NCBI GenBank assembly: GCA_033439265.1
Contig: JAVTVX010000029.1
Span: forward strand, 1,681,501 to 1,745,500
Direction: 5' to 3'
Length of the DNA stretch: 64,000 bases
Source of the DNA: Dillenia suffruticosa
Taxonomy: Eukaryota > Streptophyta > Magnoliopsida > Dilleniales > Dilleniaceae
Made by a program: the position numbers and the translations under genes. Of the stretch, positions 34,465 through 46,606 are shown in pieces. The notes beneath the pieces were generated by a model. That model ran no database searches, was not told the DNA's origin, and saw nothing but the letters and a program-made list of their open reading frames with translations. How positions within the stretch are numbered: position 1 is the stretch's first letter; each line of letters starts with the position of its first letter.

Positions 34465-37400
34465 TTAGTGTGACCTTCTATAAATGCTATAAGCCACAAC
34501 AATGGTAGCAACTGCTCCAACCACAGCAGCAGCTGCAAGAACATCACTTTGCTCCCATGTTTTTGGCCAGCACAATCGTTTTCCCAGCTCCTTTGCAGAC
34601 TTTTCTGCAGTTCCAGGTTTCTCATCAGTGCTCGCATCTCTGCAACAAGAAACTCCATTGGCACCCTGACAACAGCTTGTGAAATTTTCCTTGGTGCTCT
34701 GATTGGCGATTCCTTGGGATATCTTCTCAGTTATTTCCGAAACTGTTCCATTTGGTTGCTTATGCTTCTCACATGCATCCTTGGGCACACCCATTTGACC
34801 CCTGCAAATAATACAATTAGCATTAATCATGTCCCAAGTATTCAGTGAGCTAATACTTGCTTCCTGTCTTTGATAAATAGCATTGGCAAATGGTAAATTA
34901 TGTTTTATCTTGAAAATATCTGCAAAACTCAACTCTACATCCAGCGAAGGATTTCAGATTTCCATTACTTCACAAAACAACAAAATGCAAAGAAAAATAA
35001 TACAAGCATGCAAGAGAACCCCAAAAGAAGAGATTAAACTAGAGCTACATGTAACTAGTGTTCTGATTTCTTAAAACAATTTTTTTCTTTTTTTGAAAAG
35101 TCAAAATAGGGAACAAGATCCTTTTGAAAGATTTTAAAACCAAATTCAAAGGGATATTTATACTCCAGCACAGACCCCCAAGAAAGAGGAAAGCAGAAAA
35201 CCTTATTCGACAAGAGAAATAAGTTTATGCTGAAGTACTTAAAGATCGCAATGAAGTCATCTAAGAGATAGGAGCAATTTACCAAGATAATACAGGTATC
35301 TTCTTTTAAGAGTATTACCAAATGTGCTGATAAAGTTGAATTTCAGACACACAAAAATGAAGTGGATTTCTGAAGCATCATGATTTGTAAAGCATGAAAA
35401 TCTGCAGGATGTAAGGATGCAGACATGAAGAAATGGATATTCGATACATTCCTAAGAAGTTAAGCAACACATATTTGCTTAGTGTTTAAGTGACTAACAG
35501 GTGGGCATTAATGAAATAATGATGGAAGAAAAATATTTCAACAGAAAATAAACCGGATATTGGGTACAAGCAAGAAAAGAAATGATTTTGATTAAAAACA
35601 ACAGAAAACAAAACCAATAAAGAAAAAGAACAATACATATGCATATCCGGCTCAAATTTATGTGCAACTGCATATTTTGTTCACTTATTTTGGAAAACAG
35701 AAACAAACGGAGCTTCCAAATTAATAGTGGTGCATTTATTAGTTCTTTTTTATAATTATTGCACCAAAGCATTATAGGCTCTTTTTTACAAAAAAAAGAA
35801 AATGAAAATCACCAATATCTTGGTTGCATTTGTTCTGTTTTGTTTGTATATCAAAACAAGAAAAACTAAAACACAGTACTGCACTTAAATTCCGATGCTC
35901 TTTTGTTCTTGATTTCCATTCTAGGTTTTGTTGTCTGTCCTTTTGATCCAAACCCATTTATTTTCTCCCATCACCAAATACCCATGCCTTCAAATTTTCC
36001 ATTATAATTTTATTAGTGCCCATTTGTCAGTGGCTTAAATTTTTCAAAATTCCACCAGACAAATTTGACAAAGTCATACGACAACAGACCCTAGCTCAAC
36101 CGGTGAAGCATTTAACAGTGGAGTTTTATGAGTAATGTGAATGAACTATTCCTGCTAGAAATTGGGTTCAAGCACCAAAATCCCATGAAATATGGGCACT
36201 GACATGATAACGGGACATAAAACAACAAAGATATGGTAATATCCCAAAGTAAAAATAGTATGATAGGATATGACTATTATGGCCATAAAACTAAATAACA
36301 ATTACTCAACCATTCATTTTCATTAACTCAACAATTTTTATTGTGAATGAATATCATTCAATTTTTTTAAAACAAATTAACATTCTTAATGAGAAGTACA
36401 CACTTCTATTTCTATCCTACATACCTCATTTGAGGCTTTTTTTTCCGTCTTGATTGGACTCGTGCTTCATAACACGCAGCTCAATAATTTTTTTTTAACC
36501 ACAAAAACCGTAACCATTCAAACTATAATATTTTTGTTTCGCAAAAGATAAAATGAAATAACACAAGATGCAGCTGCATATCAGAAGCAACAGTTTAAAC
36601 CTGCTGCATTTTCCTGAACCTGGACTGTGTGCCATCCCTCTTCCTCTAACAATGTGCATTAAATCCTAAGCTACCACAACAAGAAGGATCTATCTTCCTG
36701 ATTAGACACGTACTATAAGCCATAGATCCACACGACTCATTAATGATTAGTTTCAGCATTTAAAACTAAATTTTTTCATATCATTAAAAAGAACTTTTTG
36801 GGGGAAGAGGGCTTTCAAACGTGCATTTATGTATTGTTAAACAATGCAAACCTTTTCATGGGTTTGTAGAACATATACAAAAAATTTCCAACTTTAGCAG
36901 AAACCATCTAAACTATATGGTTACACCCATATAATGGACCGCCTATAAGGAAAAACAATAACTTAAATTTCGGCACCTACAATACAAAATGTTATACAAA
37001 AGTTTTCAACTAAACTATATAGTTAGACCCATATAATGAACCATATATAAGGAAAAATGACAACTTAAATTTGGGCAGTGACAATACGAAATTTTACACA
37101 TTTAGATCACAAATTCATTCCCTTAGTTTTCAAGATTGAACAAGGAAATACAATTTGTGAGAAACACAAATACGCACCCAGCATTAACTTTACTACCACA
37201 ATAACCTCACTAAAACAACTAGATCATTTTCCACTACAGTTACATGCAACTGAAAATCATCATTTAATATTTGAATGACAAACTCTTAGAAGGATTGGAC
37301 CGCAAAGAAAACGGTTTAACTAGAATGATATAACAAACCTCCAAAGCCTCTCTATAACCTCTCCCTTCCCAATGTGTTGATCAAGCAGAGAGGGCACATC

Positions 37401-38405
37401 CTCCGGCTTCACATAACCATACCTGCAAACAACGATCACCAGACAATCAAAACTAAAAATTCAAACAACACCGAATTGGAAATCACTTATTCATATGCTC
37501 ATCCTTGAAACCTAAAAATCATACCAATGACCAGAAACTTTTCCTTCAGAATCAGGGCTGAAAATGATCGCATTCCCAGCATACTTATGTCCACCAACAT
37601 GCGAACACCCACTGACAAAGATCTGATCTTTCAAACCCCTCTGCTCAATCTCTTGCTTAAACTTCTCAATCAGAACAGGCCCACAAACACCACACCTCTT
37701 ATCACGACTTCCATGAACGCACACAAAAACATGAGAACCACGCGTCACCTCCATCACTCCAGAACCATAGGCTTGACCTTTCACCAACACATCCTCCACA
37801 AATGCACTGACATCAGACTCCTTCAATTCCCTAACGTAATAACCACCAAAAATTCAATTTTCAAGAAAACAAGGCCCATAGCTTTTCACCACACAAAGAT
37901 AACAAACACAAATAATGAGATTTCACAATATACTCAAAAATTACATGAAAACTCCGAAACAAATGAAAACCCTAATACTTCAAAATCTCACCTGTACTTG
38001 ATCATTTCGGGGAAAATCAAGACATCGCCATCAGAGAACCGACTCCCATCACCTCCTTCGCAAATCGTCAACTTAGTCTGCAAAATTCAACACATCAGAT
38101 CTCCTAATAAAAACAAAAACACAAAACACGGAAACACAAGATCAACAAACCTTAACGGGAATATCGTCCTTGAAGTTCTTGAGAGCAGAGGCGAAAAGCT
38201 TCGGCAACGGATCGGAGTCCGAACCTTCAACTTTCGAAGGCCAAGACTCTGGGGTCTTATAGCAGAGAAACAAGTGACGATCGTATGGGTCAACGGAGTC
38301 GGAGAGCTTGCTGGAGTACATCTCCGGCCGAGAGAAGCCGAACTTGGCATCGTCGACGGCGGAGACGGTGGAGAGAGATGAACCGTTTTCGAGAGAATCG
38401 GACAT
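34465..38405 (-). CDS. Sucrase/ferredoxin-like (Apd1/Aim32-type) protein with C-terminal membrane anchor
   Basis: Five exons: 38405-38151, 38077-37992, 37830-37525, 37422-37339 and 34801-34465; 355 residues from MSDSLENG. The core is the thioredoxin-like ferredoxin domain. Cys151 and Cys160 (HVFVC...DKRC, spacing 9) and His191 and His195 (SHVGGHKYAGN, spacing 4) match the two-Cys, two-His [2Fe-2S] ligand pattern of yeast Apd1/Aim32. A further CGVCG cysteine pair overlaps the first site. The last exon ends in a hydrophobic segment of about 20 residues (about 331-351) followed by RRSH, a tail-anchor layout. The reading frame stays open 91 codons upstream. Starting at 38582 would add 59 serine/arginine-rich residues resembling a transit peptide, so the start is uncertain. 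Intron 4 is unusually long (2.5 kb) and carries a SINE-like insertion. Resembles At3g27570/At5g40510 (from memory). Confidence 0.92.
36087..36200 (+). repeat. tRNA-like SINE head in intron 4
   Basis: TAGCTCAACCGG (36092-36103) resembles a Pol III A box, and GGGTTCAAGCACC (36164-36176) a B box. The spacing is a little long, so it is either a decayed SINE or chance. Confidence 0.4.
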
Positions 38406-38584
38406 TTTAGAGGAAACAGAAACTGGGTTTAGAGCTAGGGTTTCAGGAGAGAGATGGTACAGAGAGGAAGAGATGGAGAGAGATTTGCGTCTTGAAGAAA
38501 AAGACTTGGAGGAGAAGATAAATGGGTGAGCGACGGACGCAGTGGCCGATACGAAATGACGTTTTGGGTGCGCAATGCGCATAC

Positions 38585-38607
38585 CTCTCTCTCTCTCTCT
38601 CTCTCTC
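38585..38607. repeat. (CT)n microsatellite
   Basis: About 11 CT units, (GA)n on the sense strand, upstream of the sucrase/ferredoxin-like gene. Confidence 0.95.
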
Positions 38608-39239
38608 AGTGTGGCTTGCGTTCGTAGAGGCCGTGGGGGAGCACTAGCCTTTGCCTTTGTTTCCTTATTTGGATGCAAATAATTAATGAGAAATTATCAA
38701 CTAAGTACGCATTTAAATAGCTTGGGTAATTAATTTGCTCTAATAATAGTAATTATTATCTAAATTAATACTTATTAATAGAAGGAATTTCTCATACTTA
38801 TGTCCAATCATTCTTTTTAAAATTTTTGAAAAATTTTATTTATAACATTTTTATAATTAATTTAAATCTTTTTATGAACAGAATTAATCATGATTAAATC
38901 ATTATTAACAATAGAAAACTACTACTCCCTAAATACTTACACCCTCTGTTTAGATTGAATCAAAATTTTTTATTTTTAATTTTCAATTTTCAATTTATAG
39001 TTTCAATTTCGTGACGTTGAAAATAATTTAATCGAATCTAACCTAATTTGATTTATAGATTTATATTCAGTTGACTCGAACGTATACTTTACAATGTATT
39101 TTAGTGTGTATATATATATTTTTTATTTTTAACAATATTATAATAAAAATAATATTATTTTATTTAATCACCGAAATCACTTAAATCTAATACAAAAGAT
39201 CTATACAAAATCGATTAATTCAGTAATTTTATTAAGGAT

Positions 39240-39240
<1 letters not shown>

Positions 39241-39282
<42 letters not shown>
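39241..39282. repeat. (AT)10(GT)11 compound microsatellite
   Basis: Ten AT units run directly into eleven GT units, with no interruption. Confidence 0.97.
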
Positions 39283-40499
39283 ATGTTATATCATGATTAA
39301 AGGTGAAGCATCCAACTATCCTTCTGGAAGAATGATAATTTTTGTCAGTTGTATAATAATTTAAATATAAAATAATCAGCTTAGCAGAGAAACGTTTATA
39401 CTACTAAACTATTCCTTTAGAAACATAATTTTTCTTCTTTGTTGAAACGTTTTATTTCTATTTCTATTTTGCTTATAAAAAAGATATAAATTATATATCA
39501 TATAGATGTTTTAATTCTGATTTTAATATAAAAATTTCAATATTATTTAAAGAAATTATATTTTCAAATGCATGTAGAAATGTATCGATTGCATTTAAAG
39601 TTTGGATTAACATATGATCAAACTTAAATTTGAGACGAATCGAATCTTAATTTTTTTTCGGCTTAAATTTATAGAAAGGCCGAACTTGATTTTTAAACTC
39701 AAATATTCAGATTCAAAGTTGAGCTAAATTTTTGCCTAACACAAAATAGCTACAAAGATTTATAGGTTTTTTTTTTTTTAGCAAGGTTGGTAGAATTAGC
39801 CAAAGGCACCCAAAAGAGTGAATTTCATCAAAAACTTGTAGGTGTTGAAGCATTGTTCCCCTTATGGCAAATTCTTGTGAGCTATTATGGGTTTTTTTTT
39901 AAATGAAATTCATTTGGGTAAGTGTGTTTTGTTGAAATATTTCTATTATGGTAATAAAAAAAATAATTATTTCAAAATGGGCAATATTTCCCACCAAAAA
40001 TACTCAACTAATTTGTGAATTTTTGGTGGAATAGAAGAAAAATCACATCTTGTACTTTCTAGCTTTAGGGTTTCTTTAATTACTATTACTATTATTTTTA
40101 AATTTCACACCTAAAATACGAACCCTTAAACATGAAAGGAAGGTTCGTGCAAGTTATAACCAGTTAAACTACTAAACACTCTTAGGCTAATACAAGAAAT
40201 TTGAATTCAGATATCATCTTCAAAAAAATCGAACTTATACTAAGAAGGAGAATTGTCTCCTATCATGTGTAGAACACATTTTTCATAGACCATTAACATA
40301 GGTTAGGTTGCCGGCTTGGCCCCAGCCATTTTTTGTTGTGGTTGACCTAATTTTGTAAGATGCTCTAACTCCATGAATCTTCACCTCATGGAAGAGACAT
40401 ACCCCAACAGAAAAACCAAGAAATGAGCTTCTTGCGATGAGGAGAGACTCATTTAAACCGTAGTTGATAGTCAAATATACTACGAGATAGTTGTCTGAG

Positions 40500-40690
40500 T
40501 AAATATGACATCTATATCGATGGATAGTTAGTTTAATAAAAAATATATTAAATCTCTTAATTAAGATTTAGGTTCAAATATTGAGAATAAAAAGAATTAA
40601 GTTAATAGAACTCCTCTTAAAAACAGTTCGACAATATCTCGAGTTGAATTAATCACATTATAGCTATAGATACCGATTGACCAAGCAAAC
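40500..40690 (+). repeat. Diverged tRNA-like SINE copy
   Basis: Contains CTCTTAATTAAGATTTAGGT, a box-B-like GGTTCAAATAT, ACTCCTCTTAAAA, and CTCGAGTTGAATTAATCAC then ATAGATACCG, in the family order. Confidence 0.5.
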
Positions 40691-42785
40691 AAAAAGAAAT
40701 GGCACGTTTCATAACTTCAAAATCTGATTTGAATACAATCACTTGCTAAAGTAAGGATATTTGAGCTATAGATGTCTTATAGGTGTAGGGTCTCAATCAC
40801 TTGGTGCTTGGACTCCAAGTAGAGGGGTCTTCCTCAACGTGTTTCCCTACCACATGTGCCTGCCTGCCCTCTTCCTCCTTTCTAGAAACAAAGAAAACAA
40901 AGGATCTTCGACCAATTACACCACACAGACTTTGTGACATGTCCCATATGTTTTTCTAACGAATTTTGTTCTATGAAATTACCCTTCAAGCTAATAAACA
41001 ATAGTTGATTTTTTTTCGTGACCATGGTATCCGAAAACACAACTAAACCGATTCGAATAGCCGTATTAGAACTCAATTTAAGGGCCGACTTGCTTTTCCA
41101 TTCCCAAGACCGAGTCTAACACCTTGCTACCAAGATCCATATGTCATTGATCATAAATAATAATTGATTGGTAATAAATAATAGTTGATATAATCAAAGT
41201 CAAATATCTTTTAATCAAGAAATCTCATATTAGAAACAAATTAAATAAAGAAATACAAATTTTACACACATGTATTTAATCAACAATAATTATAACTCAA
41301 ATCAATACGTTTGACTGGAACCAATAATTAATTTGTAATAGCTTGTTTTTTAATTTGGGATTTAAATAATAAAAATGCTAATCAATCATGGAAATTAATC
41401 ATCATACAATTCTTTTTTGAGGGGACATTTTAAATTCTATACTGAGATGAAATAATCAGATTTTGAGTCATTAGGGTGTTACCAGGCTCAATTTGGTGTC
41501 AATGTCAAAGTCGTTTCTTCCCATCATATTTTTTTCGTTATTTATTTTGTGTCAATGATTAGCACAAATATGTCATTGCCAACGGAAGCTTTTGATAAAG
41601 TCAAGGTCGAGGGTTATGTTACCTTACATCATGCATGGGGAAGGAGTCATAGACCAAACAACTTGAGGGGAATTTACAAGTACCCGTTGGTAGGGTCAAG
41701 AGTTGATGTCTGCATCTTAACCAACACATAAGGGCTTCTTTTGTGGGCAAGAATGATTTCTTAAAAAGGGATAAGTCCATCCATTATGTCAGGATTTTTC
41801 TACTCTCTCCATAAATATAGATGTGTATAGAACTTGTAGCCGTTGTATCTTCATCCAATATATTATATCAAGATTTTTCTACTGGATTTGTAACTGTGAA
41901 ATTATCATCCAACGACTACCATTTTTATGGGATGGGATGGTAGAATTATTGACGACCGTTCCATAACTATCTAGTAGCCACCAACCCACCAACCTTGTGG
42001 CTATCAATACCACAGGAATGGTAAAAAAAATTCATGCAAATCATGGAAAATTTTAATCATTTTCTAAGAAAATGGGACTTCAATAGAGTAACTAGAGTGG
42101 GAAAAGTAAAAAAGGGACCGGGATTTTTCCCCTCAGAACAGAAAATTTCAAGGAAGGACATGCAGAGACTCCTATGGTTACACTCAAAGAAGGATTGTCA
42201 CCCTTCTCCACACTTCTTCACAAAAAAAGTAAATACATACGCAAATAAATAAATAAAGCCACAGAATGGTAAAATTTAACTTACCTCGCTTTCGCTTCAT
42301 TTGGACTTCAGTTGTTGCTTCTTTATATACTTTCTTTCTCCATGGAGATCAAATGGCTTATTCTCCAACATGTTCAAGGTCAGAAGAAATGATTCACTAT
42401 GTCTAAACTATGTGTCCACGTGAGAGAGGTGGCATTACCAGCAACTTTGTTGATACATACACCATAATGTGGTTGCAGAAACCCAGGAGATGAAATCATG
42501 ACAAGTTCTAATAAAAAAGTGATTAAAATGGAGTGCATTTATAGGATTACTGCTAAACAAAGATGGACTGAAGTCAGCTGAGATATAAGAAGGTAACACA
42601 AAAGGGTTGAAAAAGAAGAAAGATTGGCATCTTCATTCCTAGATGTAATGCATTTGAATTTCCTCAGCATTGTTTATCATGCCCAGAAATTAAAAGGCAC
42701 TTACAAGTTCCCGCTGAAGGAACTAAATTAAGCACAGTACAAATTAGGCAATAGAAGCAAGTCCAGAGAGAATACAATCACATGG

Positions 42786-42786
<1 letters not shown>

Positions 42787-42822
<36 letters not shown>

Positions 42823-45222
42823 CTTCACATCAACACCTGGCACTGCATCATTGCTAGCTGGTGGTTTTGGCACATCTACTCTCCGAGGGATGTCCACAAT
42901 GAAGGATTTTGGAACGTCAGGTGGATTGGTACAACGTATAAGAGCCCAAATGACACTCTGAAAGAAGGGGTGCTGTTTGATTTCAGTAGCTCCACGCCTA
43001 TAGGCAAGGCGATGCTGTGGTTCTTTCACAAGCAAACCTCTTATTAAGTCTCTTGCAGCAAAGCTCACTGCTGGTGACTCCGGAAATCTTAGGGGCTGCC
43101 CAACAACATTAAACAGAGTAGCTCGATTTCCTGACCCCTTAAAAGGAGTTTTACCAAACAACAGCTCATAAAGGAAGATCCCAAATGTCCACCAATCCAC
43201 TGCACTACCATGACCTTCACCTTTAATGATCTCAGGGGCCAAATACTCGTGTGTTCCCACGAAAGACATTGATCGGGCACTTGTTGGTTCGGCAATGAGT
43301 TCAGGGAGGGGGCTCACCTGATTATATATTTCAGTCTTTGGTTTGGTCTTTTTTTCTTTCTTGGGTTTCCTGGATAAGAAACGTGGTGCAAAACAAGCAG
43401 GTTGAATGCAAGCTGGCTGGATAACACAAGCTGGTTCAATGCAAGCTGGCTGAACACAGTACCCAGAGTTCTTCGACTCCAAGTTGGAATTTGATGATTT
43501 GACCAAAGTCGGGCTGACAGCACATCTTAAAGAAAGGTCAAAATCAGAGAGCATTATATGACCATCTTCCCTAACTAGGACATTCTCTGGTTTGAGATCT
43601 CTATAGATGATCCCAAGCATGTGTAGATACTCCAAAGCAAGGAGCACTTCTGCCACATAGAACCTGATATAACACGTTAAATTATGTAAGTGGAACCATA
43701 GTTGGTGATGCTTATCTCATTTCATTTATAGAAAAGGTAACATCTTGCTTTGAATAATACTTGTCCGTGTTTGTTTGCATTTGTATGAAATACTCAAATT
43801 GAATCAGCACAATGAAGCCTCACATCCAACCTAATCTGAACCAGTTACATGATTCTTTTTTTTTAGCTAGCGTTATATCAGGGTACTTCTCTAAGAGCCA
43901 TAATCTTTCATTCCGTAGCTAGTTCCTTATCTGATGCCAAGTGTCTCACTATCAGCGGTCACTGTCATCTCAAGACAGATTCGTAATTTTGTAAATTTAA
44001 ATATAAATATGGTATTCAGGGGAAATGCCTGATTTGTCAAGAGACATGCAGTGGCAGTCAGAATAAAATCCACAAATTTTCCTACCAAGCCCGCTTGAAA
44101 ACACGAAAGAATGATGCACCATAGAAGTGGAAGCAAATTTATGAATGGTCATACCCAGAAAAGGAAGATATAAAGGAAGCTTTTACTAAACTAAGGTGTT
44201 CAATTTCCACGGGGAGCACAAAGAAGAAAAGTTATAGAAGGCACTCCTTACCTGGCAGTATGCTCTGGGAAATACTTCCCTGGCTGTCTTTGCCTGAGTG
44301 CATGTAGGTCTCCTCCAGGGCAGAACTCCATCACTAAGCAGGAGAACTTCTCCGTCTCAAAATGCGTATACAAAGTGGGCAGAAACGGATGATCGAGAGA
44401 TTGCAGTATCTCTCTTTCTGTCTGTGCCCTTAGAAGCTTCTTCCTACTTGCCAAAGCTGCTTTATCCATAACTTTCATCGCAAAATAGCTTTTGGTGCCA
44501 CATAATTCTGAGAGATAGACACTCCCTATATCCCCGCATCCCAATTGCTTCAAGAGTCTGAATTGATTCAGGCCCAAAACCCCATCTTGGGATTGAGATC
44601 GTACGACTTTGATTGCTTTCCATCTGGTATCATTTGCCTTGTGAGGTTTATATATTGCATTGCTTAAACTGCTGGAAATGCTCTCATCACTAACATCACT
44701 CCCAGTACTGCCCCTATAAATACTTGTTTTCCTGCTCTCCACATAATCAGAATTGCTAGCATCGGCTCTTTCACCAGACTTCTCAAGACTACTCATGCAG
44801 TCACCAGCTTCCATGTTAGTGAAGCTTTGCTTGGCTTCTGCATACAAAGTGGCACTGTACAAACTGTTATCAGGACTTGGACAATAACTGGTAGCGGATT
44901 GAGATGTCACTTGGCTGCTTGATTGTCCAATACCTCCTTTATACTGGCATGAAGCCAGAATTGAACCTGTAGATTCCTGCAAGCCATCCAATTTATGAGT
45001 TTCGCCGCCATCATCATCAACAGGCTGCTTGATGTTTGATTTGGCTTGAACTACTGAAACCCCACTATCAACTACGTCATTTGAACACTCTAATTCCGAT
45101 CCTTCCTTGGATTTGTACATCTGTTTCGATCCTAAATTGGGCAATTCACTTTGTTGCATATGGTAATTCCCCAGTTTATTTGAAGACTTCTGATTGACTA
45201 AAGCATTAGCACCTCTATTCAT
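42787..45222 (-). CDS. D6PKL: D6PK-type AGCVIII protein kinase
   Basis: Two coding exons: 45222-44252 and 43663-42787; 615 residues from [12 protein letters not shown] kinase features: [11 protein letters not shown] loop, AMKVMDK lysine, [14 protein letters not shown] in place of DFG (plant AGCVIII hallmark), [12 protein letters not shown], and a C-terminal YLEIDFF hydrophobic motif suited to PDK1 docking. The long insert between DFD and APE has repeated CxxP-type units ([23 protein letters not shown]) and a polybasic KKEKKTKPK, the elements that hold D6PK at the plasma membrane, where D6PKs phosphorylate PIN auxin exporters. The frame continues upstream to a GTG at 45300 with no ATG; the true start may be [10 protein letters not shown] at 45371 in another frame (see findings). 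Resembles At3g27580 (D6PKL3/ATPK7, from memory). Confidence 0.93.
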
Positions 45223-46572
45223 CTGATGATAATACGTTCTCAGAGTCAAAGGTCTCACCGGACGAGAATTGCCCAAAATGGGAGAGAATTTGTAGCTCAC
45301 TGTAAGGGCAGAAGTGGGGCAGGAGTGTGAGGTTTTGATAAAGAAACAACTCCATCACCCAGGGACTCCATCAGAAAACCTAGTGCAATCACTGCCACAA
45401 TAAAAATCCAGCAAACAATATAAGTTCACAAACATAATTTCCAAACCCTCAACTTTTTCTTAAACCTTAATCGCTTGAATTGATGCAAATATACAACAAT
45501 TCAAGATCATCAAATTCCAACCAGAGCAAATAAACCAAGACCCATTCCAGATTTTATCGCAAACAATCCAAAAAGCCCAAGAATTTAAAGGCGAAATCAA
45601 GATATAGTCCACCCTAACCACTTCGTTCAAAGTTCAATTGAAATCTCTAAAATTAACAAGAAACCATAAAAAAAACAAATTTGAACAATCAAAAGACGGC
45701 ACGAATTGATGAACTAAAGAACACCCAGAAAGGAAAAGGAGGAAAAAGACATTCATTAAAGAAAGAAAGCAAGAGAGAAAGCACCTGATCAAAGACTGAA
45801 AACAAAATCTTTCATGACTGAATGAAAAACCCAAGAAGTGAAAATGAAAGCTCATTCTCTCTCCCTCTCTCTTTCTCTCTCCACAGAAACTCACAAAAAC
45901 ATCAAAAGAAGAGGGAGAAAGAAAGCGAAATAACTTTGTGAGATCTCAGCTAATACTACAACTGCAAAAGCCTTCTTTTTTCTTTTAATATTTTTTTTTC
46001 GCCTCTTCAGATCTAATAGACACGAAGAGGGGTTTATAATTCTCTCGTCCGATGAAAATGTTTTTTGTCAGTTAATTTTCGTCGTTTTTCAGGTGATGAA
46101 AAAACAAAACCAACCCCGCACGCAAAGCCAATGAAAAGCCTTAAAAATGAAACCCCGGGGGGCAAAAAAAGGCCCGCCTTTCTTCTCTCCCTCCTTGTAA
46201 GCACTCTCGCCACACAGAAATTCCATAGCCAATGGTGTTATTAAAAATCATTATCTTATGATTTTGTCGGATCAAACCATATCAAATAAATTTTAACTAA
46301 TTTCATATAATTATCGATAATTTATAAAAAAAAATTCTTATTTTTTATCATAAAAATAAAACTAAATTCAAAATTTAATTGCATTCAAATAATAAAAGTT
46401 TGAAATGTACTATAAAATTTTAATGAAATTTATTTGATTTCAAATAAGATCATAAAGATTTTAAGCCATTGAATAATTATTTAAATCAAAATTCAAATTT
46501 ATTTTTCCCATTTTAAGAAGTTAGGGAGCTAGGTAGAACCCCATTAAATTAGTACAAATTTAACTTTTGCCA

Positions 46573-46576
<4 letters not shown>

Positions 46577-46604
<28 letters not shown>
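46577..46604. repeat. (CT)n microsatellite
   Basis: About 14 CT units in the spacer upstream of the D6PK-like gene. Confidence 0.95.

Positions 46605-46606
<2 letters not shown>

Larger units (their letters stand above)
38406..42786. other. Promoter of sucrase/ferredoxin-like gene, AT-rich spacer, D6PK-like 3' flank
   Basis: A (CT)n tract at 38585-38607 lies in the leader region. Positions 38,680-40,250 are AT-rich with an (AT)10(GT)11 compound microsatellite. A SINE copy sits at 40500-40690. Short open frames at 41549-41731 and 42034-42252 have no recognisable similarity. Confidence 0.5.

Noticed and set aside
37527..38381. 284-codon plus-strand open frame, the longest single frame in the window
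   Set aside because: Antisense shadow over three exons of the sucrase/ferredoxin-like gene; its sequence runs through introns and exons alike and resembles nothing.
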